NCBI GenBank assembly: GCA_049999765.1
Contig: JBNGIQ010008656.1
Coordinates: forward strand, 1 to 21,152
Direction of reading: 5' to 3'
DNA length: 21,152 nucleotides
DNA from: Phaeoceros laevis
Lineage: Eukaryota > Anthocerotophyta > Anthocerotopsida > Notothyladales
Translations under genes and position numbers: made by a program
Notes under the pieces: model-generated
Seen by the model: the letters and a program-made list of their open reading frames with translations, nothing else
What the model was told of the DNA's origin: nothing
Databases searched by the model: none
Part shown: piece by piece, positions 7,648-16,407 of the stretch
Position numbering within the stretch: the stretch's first letter is position 1
Layout of the letters: each line of letters starts with the position of its first letter

Positions 7648-9854
7648 ATGAAGCGATTTTTCCAGCCTGTGGAAAAGGACGGATCATCCAAGAAAATAGC
7701 TGTTCGGCCCACGGAGGAAAGTCAGGAGCATACTGTAGACACGACACGCGTTGATGTGTCCACAAGGGACGGGTTGGACAGCAGCGACCCGTCCACATTT
7801 TTTTCTTGGAATGCAAACAGCCTTCTATTGCGGCTGAAGAAGAATGTGAAGGAAGTGAAAGCTCTTTTGGAGCGGTTGGATCCTGACGTGATTGCAATCC
7901 AGGTACTGTACTGCTTTGCGGTTTGCAAAGTTTCGGCGGAAGATTAATTTTGAAATGGTGCACCTTGGAATGCCTGTGCTAGGACGTTGCAGCTGTAAGA
8001 ATGGCTGCAATGTGGGTCTCTTACGCCGAAGGCCTGGTGTGGCAGCTCCAGTCTATTCAACCTAACGCACTGATTCCTGATGTTTAGGAGGTCAGGATGC
8101 CAGCTGCTGGACGGAAGGGTGAAAGCAAGAATCAGGGTACGATTAAGGATGACACTAATGCAGCAAGGGAGGATAAGCAGGTGGTCAAAGCTTTCTGTCT
8201 GTTTTGGTATGCGGCAGTATATTGTGACGTCATTCATGTTATTGCCAATGAGCAGTGTGTTGTATGTAGCTCAACCTGTGTGGGGATTTTTGGACACTCT
8301 GCAGGCTATCATGCGAGCACTATCTGTATTGCCACTAGCAGATTACCGAGTTTGGTGGTCATTAGGGGAAAGCAAATATGGAGGCACCGCTCTGTTTGTC
8401 AAACATTCGTTTAAGCCAGTCTCAATCAAATACTCAATTGATGACAAGAATTCTGCAGGTCATAAGCTGCAGTAGTCTGCTGCGCTCACTGCTGTAATTG
8501 GTCTTGTTTGTGGTTGGTTCTAGCCTGTAGAAAGAGTTGATGTTTCAATATCCCTAACTGATCCCATGCAGGCAAACACGAAACTGATGGGCGTGTGATT
8601 TTGGCTGAATTTGGATCGTTCCGCTTCCTCAACACATATGTCCCTAACAATGGCTGGAAGGACGAAGAATCTGGATTCCCCAGGAGAAGAGATTGGGACA
8701 GCAGAATGCTAGCTTTTGTATCAAGACCATCAGAAAAGCCGCTCATTTGGTGTGGTGACCTCAACGTCAGGTCTGTCTTTTCTGGAGCTATTGTCGAGTC
8801 TCTTGTCAGAAAGCCCTGTTTAAGGCATGCCACTGAGCTGGATTAGTCTAGCTATGATTAGGTAGAGGGCATTCAAGTTTTTATGCACAAATAGTCACAA
8901 AACCTACGCTGCCTCTCTCAGAGCCCAGGAAGCTTGTTCTAATCTTCATTGGACATTCGATGCAGTCACAAGGATGCCGATGTGAGTCACCCGGAGTTCT
9001 TTCGAAATGCTAAGCTTGCTGGTTATACTCCACCCAATGCCGAGGTGAAGTTAGAGACCTAACTTCTTGTAAGCCACCATATCTGTTTGCAATCTGTTAC
9101 ATAATTGGAAATTCTCAAATTCTCGTCATAGTGATTGCAAGCACTAGTGAAGATGGTGGGGTTGACTGGATCTGTTATTGCAGGACTGTGGACAGCCAGG
9201 TTTTACAGCTGGCGAGAGAAGACGCTTTTCTGAAATGTTGGCACAGTAAGAAATCCTGAAACCTCAGACCCGTTATGAGATTGACATGGCCAGCTGCCTT
9301 ACGTTATGGTTGTGAATGTTGACTTGTGTTATCAAGCACAGGGGGGACCTGGTGGATGCATATAGATTTTTGCATCAAGAAAAGGAAGACGATGGTTGTT
9401 TCACCTGGTCAGGGAACGCAGTAGGAAAGTACGTAATTCCGTCAGTAGCGTGCTTTAGGCAATTCGTTTCCAGATTTTCTGATTCAGCTGTTGTGCTGCT
9501 TATTCATTGACCTGTACCTGAAAATCAGGTACCGTGGGAAGCGGATGAGGATAGACTATTTCCTACTTTCGAAAAAATTGGTCAGCCACCTTGTTAGCTG
9601 TGAGATACTGGGGCAGGGTATCGAACATGAGGGTAGGCAACCCTGCAAACCCTGTTCGTTTGAGGATCGAAAAGAACTTGAGTTTCCCCTTTGGAGTAGT
9701 GCTTGTATACCAACGGTCATGTCAACAGATTGGCTGATTTTATGTCGTCTGATGTTATGTTCCCTGTCCCCATGCAGGTTTTTACGGGAGTGACCATTGT
9801 CCAATAACCATGAAACTCGATCATTTAAGTCGGAAGACGAATATCGAAGGGTAA
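7648..9854 (+). CDS. APE1L: AP endonuclease (exonuclease III family), APE1L-like, nine coding exons
   Basis: A class II AP endonuclease cuts DNA 5' of abasic sites and cleans blocked 3' ends in base excision repair; Arabidopsis APE1L is linked to 3'-end processing in active DNA demethylation. Coding exons are 7648-7902, 8088-8180, 8305-8458, 8572-8770, 8966-9044, 9184-9245, 9342-9428, 9529-9632 and 9778-9854, giving 369 aa, near the Arabidopsis length. All eight introns are GT-AG, 96-195 bases. The start MKRFFQPVEK matches the family N terminus. Catalytic features in order: WNANS (54-58), DPDVIAIQEVRM with metal-binding E86, NNGWKDE, GDLNVSH with D230 and N232, KRMRIDYF, and GSDHCP with D350 and H351. 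All expected active-site residues are present, so the enzyme should work. A short acidic linker after the first 15 residues is variable in the family. The gene converges on the receptor kinase gene at 10514. Confidence 0.93.
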
Positions 9855-10399
9855 TCCCCAGGTTTACACAACACAGGCTGCGTCCCGACAACAAGTAGAT
9901 CATCTACATCAAAACAGTTTCCGATTCAGAGACTGAAATTCCCTGAACTGATGGAGTTTTGTTGTTTGTTCACCTCCTTATCTATCACCTTCCATCTCAG
10001 GTGAAATACAAGTTGCCTGTACATCTAAACAGTCTGTCGGGCAGTGAGCAATACACTGCCAAACAGGTACTGCTTTGAGAAGTCGAGAGGCTCCACAAAT
10101 TAGATAGGGAAGAGTGGTATTGTTTTCGATATTGCATTGACAGAGACGTGTTCAGACACACTAAGTAATTGTGGTCGCTGTTGGATGGGAAAGGAGAGTG
10201 AAATGTAGGGAAATAGCCAAGCTAGTGCTGGTGAACTGACATGGGCGGAGAGGTGCACACTTCAAACACGAGAGTAGATCAATGTAAGACTGGCAGGACT
10301 TACCGGCAGTGAGAACTTGTTTGAGCAGTGTACCGCACTAATTTGATTGTCCGGATCATCACCTTCCTTGAGGAGACCAAACTAGGTCAAGAGAGTGGT
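9855..10399. other. 3' flank between convergent genes
   Basis: This is the presumed 3' UTR of the AP endonuclease plus spacer. The only structure noted is a small hairpin at 10034-10066: a 7-bp GGCAGTG/CACTGCC stem with a 7-base loop, extended by CTGT/ACAG beyond a 2x2 internal loop. No open frame of interest was seen. Confidence 0.5.
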
Positions 10400-10502
10400 G
10401 GGCGCCATTTCCAGAAGCTCTTGTGCTCATGGCTGTGCACCAAGACATACGATGACTTGCTGCATTCGTTTTAGAGCCCAAGAGCTTCTGGAAATGGCGC
10501 CC
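10400..10502. repeat. Perfect 24-bp inverted repeat, possible miRNA-like foldback
   Basis: Bases 10400-10423 are the exact reverse complement of 10479-10502. After one mismatch, four more pairs (10425-10428 with 10474-10477) extend the stem to 28 of 29 pairs around a 45-base loop. Either strand would fold into a hairpin of about 103 nt, within the size range of plant pre-miRNAs. On the minus strand it begins 11 bases after the receptor kinase stop, so it would lie in that 3' UTR. The near-perfect pairing suits a young MIR or siRNA locus, or a recent inverted duplication. I recognise no known miRNA family. Confidence 0.8.
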
Positions 10503-10513
10503 TTGACGAAGAG

Positions 10514-13468
10514 CTACCGTCCTCTGGTACTGGGGAAGGTTGATGGTATGGGAGTACCTCCTGATATGCTGCGACTGAGTGATTCCCTGGGTATGTTTTC
10601 GCTGTGTCTTGGGAGAACAAAGGAAGAATCTGACAGCAAAGAGGAGTAGACACTCTCATTCTCCGCATCCATTTCCGCTGCTGACAGGTTGCTTCTCTCC
10701 TGAACGTGATAATCCACGTCAAACTCGTGCACAAGGTCGTTCAGCTGTCCCAGCACCTTCCTCATGCTTGGCCTGTCTGCAGCATCGAAGGCCAAACACG
10801 TTGCAGCTAACCTCGCTACGCTCCAGATTGACTCATTTCCAGCTTCAGAACTGAATGTTTGAGCAATGGATGGGTCAAGTATAGTACGCAGGTCACCTTT
10901 GATGATGAGAGGAACTGCCAAGGTAGCCAGGCTAGGGTCTTCATCTCTGGTGAAGTCTAACGCTGGCTGTGCAGAAATGAGTTCCAGCAGCACCACTCCG
11001 AAAGCGTATACATCAACTTTCGCAGTCAGCCGAAAGGTTTGGCAGTACTCCGCGGGAATGTAGCCCTTGGTGCCTTGCAGGACCGGCATCGACACATGCG
11101 TAGCCTCCAATGGCACAAGTCTGGAAATACCGAAATCTGCCACCTTTGCATACAGCTTGTGGTCAAGAAGAATATTTGCCGACTTCACATCTCCGTGGTA
11201 GATTGTAGGGACTGCCGTGGTATGGAGGTAGTTCAAAGCATCCGCTGTCTGCATAGCAATGTGAAGCCGTTGCGTCCAGCTTAATGGAACTTTGCCATTC
11301 CTCCCTCGCAGGTGCTCAAGTAGCGTTCCATTGGGAACGTACTCAAAGACAAGCAGAGACACGCTATTTTCCAGGCAGCAAGCCAACAGCCTTACAAGGT
11401 ACCTATGATTCATGTTGGAAAGAAGCCTGACTTCGTTGAGGAACTCTTGTTTTGCCTCCGGAGATCCCGACCGCAAGCTCTTCTTGATGGCCACTGTTGT
11501 GTACACCCCGTTGTGATCCATCTCGCCTCTGTACACCTTACCGAACCCTCCCTCTCCAATCTGGCAACTGTCAGAGAAATCAGATGTAGCTTTTCTGAGC
11601 TTCTTGAGTGGCATCAGAGTGGCTCTGTCTGTGTTGTGCAGTGCTGCAATCAAGTCTGCATCCTGCTGGTGCCTTCGGACGTACATCCTCCGGTACCACA
11701 GAAGCAAGAGGAAACAAACTAAGGAGATGATAAGTGATGTCCCAGTCACGATCTGCCACCAAGGTATGGACACACTTGAGGAACAACTTGAGAGAGGGAA
11801 CCCACAGAGTCCAGGGTTGCCAGCAAAAAATTCTGCATTCCGAAGAATGACAGGCAGAGGTGGCAGTTTTCCAGACAAATTGTTGTTGGCAACACTCAAG
11901 TAGGTCAAATTTTCCATGTTGGAGAAACTAGGTGGCACAGGTCCAGAGATCCGGTTGTTGGACAGATCCAAAAACTTCAGTGAAGGCATGCTAGCGGCAG
12001 TGAAGAGCTGAGCAGGAATTTGTCCTTCCAGATTTGTCTGTCTCAGATCCAGAATCTCGAAAGATGACAATATTCGCGTCCTTGCAGGCAGTACATAGGG
12101 TGGTGTGGACATATTGCTGCCCAGCCGCAGCTCTCGCAACTTGGGGTATGCATTCAAAATGATGTTCAAAGTGCCCCTGTCCTCCGTATTCTCTGTACTA
12201 TTCCAAATGAGAGAATTTCCTCCAAGGTCTAAAACCTGCAGGTTGCTCCACGCTGTTTCACTTACTTCTATGTTACCAGTGAAGCCATTCCCCCCCATCC
12301 GAAGTTCTTCCAAGGGGAAGAAGGTGAGGATACTCGGGAAGTTTCCCCACATACCATTGCCAGACACATCCAGGAAACCCATGTTCTGGAAAGGCATTCC
12401 CGAAGGTGTAGACTGACGAACATTTGGGTCATACCTGGGAAAAAAGTCCGGTTGCTTGATATTGCACTGGCTGAGATCCAGGACCGTCAAGCCAGGCACA
12501 GCCAGTTTGATAGTCTCATATTGCAGATCGGCAAGTGCAAAATTGTTTCTGCCCAATCGAAGTTCCTTCAGCGCTGACAGATTTTGTGAAAGTAAACCGT
12601 CAATGTTACCGGACAGATGGTTGTCGCTCAAATCCAGAACAATGAGCCCCTCTCCAAAAGAAGAATTAGGTGGGATAGCAAGGGCACCCTCCAACGAGTT
12701 ACCTCCCAAGTGCAACCGTTCTGCCGCTCCAGTTTGCAACAAACTCGTGGGGATGCTGCCTGTCAGCTCATTGTGCGACATATCAAACAGGTAGGCAATC
12801 CAACTTCCCTCAGGAATCCTTCCTACGAAATTATTGAAAGACAAGTTCACCGATCTCAGTTTCACCTCGATTCCACCTGGAATGGAGCCGTCCAGAATGT
12901 TGGCTGATAGATCCAAATAACTTACGTTTGGAAACCGCACCAGGCCAGAAATTCCTCCCATCAATTGGTTATTCCTAAGCTGCAGACTCTCCACCGACAC
13001 TGGCAGATTCTCGAGGTTGATGTTGCCGCTCAGGACATTGTTCGACAGATCAAGTGTCCTGAGGTTCGTCAACCTGCTGAAGCTGCTTGGGATTTCACCA
13101 GACAGAAAGTTTCCATACATCACCAAGCTCTCCAGGCGGTCCAGAGAAGCAAGCGATTCTCCCAGCACCGTCAGGTCCCCTCTCAGAGAATAGCTGCCGA
13201 GCCAAAGCGTTGTCACTCTGCGATCGACATCGCATAATACCCCGTCCCAGCGTCCGCAAGGGTCCTGGTCTGTCTCGTTCCAGGTTGTCAACGATCCTGA
13301 TCCTTCCCTTCCGGCCGGTGGTTTATATCCTCCACCTAGAAGGCTGCGCTTAAAGGCTATCAGGCTCTGCCCATCTAAGGACAATGCGTCAGCCGGCGCG
13401 CTTAGATGAAGGACGAGCATTATCACGCTGAACCATCCAAAAACGTAAGACACCAGATATGGCGGCAT
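10514..13468 (-). CDS. LRR receptor-like kinase, non-RD, with LRK10L/WAKL-like kinase domain
   Basis: An intronless plasma-membrane receptor kinase of 984 aa. The start is ATG at 13468-13466; the frame is open a little further upstream but offers no earlier ATG near it. Order: hydrophobic signal peptide (about 1-28, ending SAPADA), an LRRNT-type cap with WNETDQDPCGRWDGVLC, about 15-20 leucine-rich repeats to about residue 540, a closing NPGLCGFPL motif, one membrane helix (about 573-594), then a kinase (about 620-915) and a Ser-rich tail. Kinase motifs are GEGGFGKV (638-645), VAIK with K662, HGDVKSANILLD (H758, G759, D760), DFG (778-780) and GTKGYIPAEY. The arginine before the catalytic Asp is replaced by Gly, so it is non-RD, a class common among immune receptors. 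Segments such as LISAQPALDFTR resemble LRK10L/WAKL kinases rather than typical LRR kinases. The ligand is unknown. Confidence 0.92.
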   Translation of the reverse strand: MPPYLVSYVFGWFSVIMLVLHLSAPADALSLDGQSLIAFKRSLLGGGYKPPAGREGSGSLTTWNETDQDPCGRWDGVLCDVDRRVTTLWLGSYSLRGDLTVLGESLASLDRLESLVMYGNFLSGEIPSSFSRLTNLRTLDLSNNVLSGNINLENLPVSVESLQLRNNQLMGGISGLVRFPNVSYLDLSANILDGSIPGGIEVKLRSVNLSFNNFVGRIPEGSWIAYLFDMSHNELTGSIPTSLLQTGAAERLHLGGNSLEGALAIPPNSSFGEGLIVLDLSDNHLSGNIDGLLSQNLSALKELRLGRNNFALADLQYETIKLAVPGLTVLDLSQCNIKQPDFFPRYDPNVRQSTPSGMPFQNMGFLDVSGNGMWGNFPSILTFFPLEELRMGGNGFTGNIEVSETAWSNLQVLDLGGNSLIWNSTENTEDRGTLNIILNAYPKLRELRLGSNMSTPPYVLPARTRILSSFEILDLRQTNLEGQIPAQLFTAASMPSLKFLDLSNNRISGPVPPSFSNMENLTYLSVANNNLSGKLPPLPVILRNAEFFAGNPGLCGFPLSSCSSSVSIPWWQIVTGTSLIISLVCFLLLLWYRRMYVRRHQQDADLIAALHNTDRATLMPLKKLRKATSDFSDSCQIGEGGFGKVYRGEMDHNGVYTTVAIKKSLRSGSPEAKQEFLNEVRLLSNMNHRYLVRLLACCLENSVSLLVFEYVPNGTLLEHLRGRNGKVPLSWTQRLHIAMQTADALNYLHTTAVPTIYHGDVKSANILLDHKLYAKVADFGISRLVPLEATHVSMPVLQGTKGYIPAEYCQTFRLTAKVDVYAFGVVLLELISAQPALDFTRDEDPSLATLAVPLIIKGDLRTILDPSIAQTFSSEAGNESIWSVARLAATCLAFDAADRPSMRKVLGQLNDLVHEFDVDYHVQERSNLSAAEMDAENESVYSSLLSDSSFVLPRHSENIPRESLSRSISGGTPIPSTFPSTRGR

Positions 13469-13579
13469 TGTCAAACATCCTCTGCTTTACATTTAAAACA
13501 GGCTGATCGATGCCCGGTCCAGTGACCGCAAATTTAAGGCTTCGGAGGAAATTGTCACTGGGACAGACTAGCACAGACC

Positions 13580-13586
13580 TTTAAAA
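13580..13586 (-). promoter_or_regulatory. Possible TATA-like box of the receptor kinase
   Basis: On the minus strand the sequence reads TTTTAAA, about 110 bases before the ATG. This would place transcription start about 80 bases upstream of the start codon. The match is weak. Confidence 0.3.
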
Positions 13587-13696
13587 GGAGGCAGCGAGAG
13601 ATGCTTTTGCGTCAAGCTTGGCCTTTGTATCCTAGATACAGCATGCCACCTAGCGTCGGTGTGCTCCTTCTAGCGGGCTTCCATGGTCCTTACCAC

Positions 13697-13738
13697 AACC
13701 TCGAAGATAGTCTATTCAACCTCGAAGATAGTCAATTC
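13697..13738 (+). repeat. Tandem repeat, two 21-bp units
   Basis: Two adjacent copies, 13697-13717 and 13718-13738, each beginning AACCTCGAAGATAGTC, are identical at 20 of 21 positions. They lie about 230 bases upstream of the receptor kinase start. Confidence 0.8.
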
Positions 13739-13748
13739 ATTGTTGCGT

Positions 13749-13838
13749 CTCTGTATGTGACGACAACGACGACGAAGACCCACTGGCAGGTCACCCCGAC
13801 AAGGCGACAACAACGACGACCACCCGGCACATACAGAG
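13749..13838. repeat. 11-bp inverted repeat flanking ACG-rich DNA
   Basis: CTCTGTATGTG (13749-13759) and CACATACAGAG (13828-13838) are perfect inverted repeats. The 68 bases between are rich in GACGAC/ACAACG. It may be a small element end pair or a promoter foldback. Confidence 0.6.
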
Positions 13839-13946
13839 TAGCCGGTAGACAGCATCTTTTCGTTGTGTCCACACTAGTAAACGGCACTTCAACTCGAACC
13901 TTCGAGAAGTCCTGAGTTCTATCAGGTTGATTACACGCCACTTTGT

Positions 13947-14363
13947 CTAGTAGTACTATAGTAAAATTTTCGTGTTTAGCAACTCCACGTGGGAATTGAA
14001 CGCGTCGCATGAACTGGGAGCCCTAATTTGGGGACTTTCGTCTGCCTTCGATACAAGTCAACAATATAAACACTTACTGGAGATCGAAAAACTGGATCTA
14101 TGCGTTACGGTGCATTCAGTCTCATTGCACAAAGCACAAGCCCAACGTGGTAGAGTGCTACTTCTATAGACGTAGCATAGAGCTAGTAACATAGCCTAGC
14201 TCCTACTTTGGGAACACTAGCTTAATGCTATTTTTAATATTCAAAGCTTAAGGAACTAGTAAGTTGTGGTGCCAATCAAGCTAGCCATCAAATCCTAATG
14301 CTCGATTCCCGTGCGGAGTCGTCCTGACGTGAACACCCCCTACTACTACTACTACTACTAGTG
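13947..14363. mobile_element. MITE-like element with (TAG)n/(CTA)n ends
   Basis: The left end starts CTAGTAGTA at 13947 and runs into GTGTTTAGC...CTCCACGTGGGAATTGA (13972-13999). The right end, read in reverse complement from 14363, starts CACTAGTAGTAGTAG and runs into GTGTT...CTCCGCACGGGAATCGA. The two ends are therefore imperfect terminal inverted repeats about 415 bases apart, with no coding capacity between. The right tip CACTA suggests a CACTA-type element, but the left tip (GTCTA) is degraded and no target-site duplication could be fixed. A related end occurs at 1094-1149. Confidence 0.55.
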
Positions 14364-14459
14364 CCACAGGCTGAAACTAAATTGAGCTTGCAAGTATTCA
14401 CCAGCAAACTCCTTCAGAATCTCTAATGGTGGCAAAGCCTCTCTTTCTCAATTGTAGCG
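14364..14459. other. Spacer after MITE-like element
   Basis: Short non-coding spacer; nothing recognised. Confidence 0.4.
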
Positions 14460-15140
14460 GTGGGGGGTTTGGATTTTATACTTTATCTGTATTCATTGTA
14501 CACAAGTAAAAACGCACACTTTACACGAAACCCGAATTTTTTTACATGTAAGCGAGTTAGGGTTTACGGTTGGTTACTACAAGCTCTAGTAGACAAGCAC
14601 CATGAGCGCTCTCCACTAGAAAACTGGCTGCAGATTTCAAAGGCTCTTAAGGAGACAGTAGTGGCTGGTGGTGTCACCCAGTGGAATGGAACTTTGAGGA
14701 CTCTGTATGAGGCTAGTAAAGCTCATATGGTCATCCATTGGATGCGTGACGGGTTCATGAGCATGAAGACGATGAGTTTTACCTCTTAATCTACTTACAT
14801 CTTGCCGGATCAGGTTGAGCTTAAGGTCTTATTTGGGATGGTTCGGCAGCTCATGATCTCACATAGAATAAAGGACTGGTATGCACTGATCAAATGATCA
14901 AAGACCTATTTGAGTTAGCTATGAAGCCAGACATGGATTTTTCTTGCTACATGTACAAAGGGAGTCAACAAAGATCTACTTATGAATAGATCCCAAGGTT
15001 ATAGATGAGAACCGGTTAACTAGCATTCTGTTCAATTCCTAGCATTCATCAATAACAACAAAACCCTTCCACCCAATCTCAGATTCCAGCTTCCTGATGG
15101 GCATTTGCATGCTACACTAAGTCGATTCTGGATGTCCACT
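14460..15140 (+). pseudogene. Decayed coding fossil, unidentified (plus strand)
   Basis: Five protein-like blocks follow one another but shift frame. Block 1 (to about 14755) includes SPLENWLQISKALKETV and THMV-like residues before WMRDG. Block 2 (14756-14815) includes EDDEFYLLIYLHLAG. Block 3 (14808-14894) includes VELKVLFGMVRQLMI. Block 4 (14894-14989) includes IKDLFELAMKPDMDF. Block 5 (from about 15045) includes LPPNLRFQLPDGHLHATL. The pattern of a coherent reading interrupted by small shifts and stops is that of a pseudogene. The family is not recognised; a transposon ORF is the likeliest source. Its last block matches part of the opposite-strand fossil at 15470-16407. Confidence 0.4.
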
Positions 15141-15522
15141 CCTCACACTTCGATTTTTTTCCAACTTCAAAGCTTCATAATGCTTTGTAGAAATGTTGGA
15201 GTCATTTTTTTTTAGCTTATTAGATAGATCTCATCAAGGCGATTTCAAAAAGTACATTTTTTGAAAAAATTGCATTCTTTTACTTTGAGATACGAAGGTT
15301 TAACCTCCAAAAAGTACATATGTCTGCTCCCTCGCTAGGGTACTTTTAGGTACTTTTATCCACTTATTGATTCAAATTTTCTTAATGAGCTCTAGCTGCT
15401 CTACCGAGATATGCTATAATTTATATCTTTCGGATTGTTTTTTAGGGATAAATGTGCATTTTTTCTAAGTCAAGTCCTACAAGTACCGCCCAAATTTGAC
15501 CTAGTGTAGCATGCAAGTGCCC
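15099..15522. repeat. Inverted repeat of a 25-bp coding-like segment
   Basis: Bases 15099-15123 and the reverse complement of 15498-15522 agree at 23 of 25 positions. In each case the sequence can be read as GHLHATL followed by a similar residue pair, suggesting two copies of one ancestral coding sequence in opposite orientation. The spacer of 374 bases is AT-rich and includes clustered AAAAAGTAC motifs and a tandem GGTACTTTTA pair (15339-15358). Confidence 0.6.
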
Positions 15523-16407
15523 TGATGGCATGCTTAAACATAATGTTCAGTGAGGTCACGAGGTCACTGATAGCATAACTTCGTGACGTAATAAAATGCT
15601 CTATCAACTTCGTAGTCACATCATCAAACACATCCCACTGAGCTGTTGGATACTCTGTTTGGAGGTGGAGCAACTTGACCGATGCTCCTTTAAAGCTTTA
15701 TAAAGGTAAAGCATTGCAGCCACTGCAGCACCAATACAGTAGCGAAGACTTGCGACGGAATCTTATATGTCTCGTCACGATACAATCGAAGCAAGTACTT
15801 CCCAATAGTAATTATATCCTTCGATCCAAACATCCCTCCTAGAAATAAATGTACTCCAGATTCCCTCTCCAACTCTGAGAAAAATCGTCTGAAAAAGGTC
15901 ATTCGTCCAAGTGCGCCCACAATAAGCTTGGAGTTACCCCATTATTCATGCTACACACTAGATTATCGTTGGATGACGAGAATGCTTTCATAAAGGTAGA
16001 GTGGTTGTGAAGAAGGGTATCTCAAAGAAATGGCATTACGACAGCAGTGACATGAGTCTTGCAAATCTCAAGGATATTGTCTGCCAACACTTCACGCTGC
16101 CCCAGGGATGCCTCCACCCCACCAGTCAAGAGCAGCCGTAACCTTCATCGGTGGAGCCACCACCTGTTGCACTGCAGCTTGCTGCATCTTTAGCAGCCTG
16201 CTGGGTCACTTTAGGCAGAGCCGCCTGCTGAGCTGCTGCTTGATGGTTAGCAGCTTCCCTCTCTACCTTTGCCATTTCACGCTGCTGATGGTGCAGCAGC
16301 TGTTCCAGCTCCAAGATCCGTGCATCCCGTTTGTCCAACAACCTTAGGGCCTCTGCAATGTCAACAGGCAGGGGGTTCTGCCCCGAACCTTCGCCAAAGC
16401 CGCCCAT
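15470..16407 (-). pseudogene. Decayed coding fossil, gag-like coiled coil at start (minus strand)
   Basis: Read from 16407 leftwards, the first block (to 16126) starts with ATG and contains VDIAEALRLLDKRDARI, a predicted coiled coil, then an Ala/Gln-rich part, like the N terminus of some retrotransposon gag or plant ORF1 proteins. After a frame change, a second block (16129-16025) reads GQREVLADNILEICKTHV and ends at a TGA (16024-16022). A third block (about 15945-15690) includes FFSELERESGVHLFLGGMF and SKDIITIGKYLLRLYRDE. A fourth (15673-15470) includes QWDVFDDVTTKLIEHF. At least one stop and two or three frame changes interrupt it, though introns cannot be excluded at the block borders. The family is not recognised. 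Confidence 0.45.

Noticed and set aside
10400-10502. miR390 because of the GCGCC ending
   Set aside because: Aligned base by base, only the last few positions and scattered others agree.
13469-13474. Longer receptor kinase start at 13474
   Set aside because: The codon there is TTG, not ATG; the ATG at 13468 gives a good signal peptide.
15244-15358. Regulatory array of AAAAAGTAC/GTACTTTT motifs
   Set aside because: The stretch is AT-rich and the spacing irregular; only the tandem GGTACTTTTA pair is clear, and it can be simple slippage.
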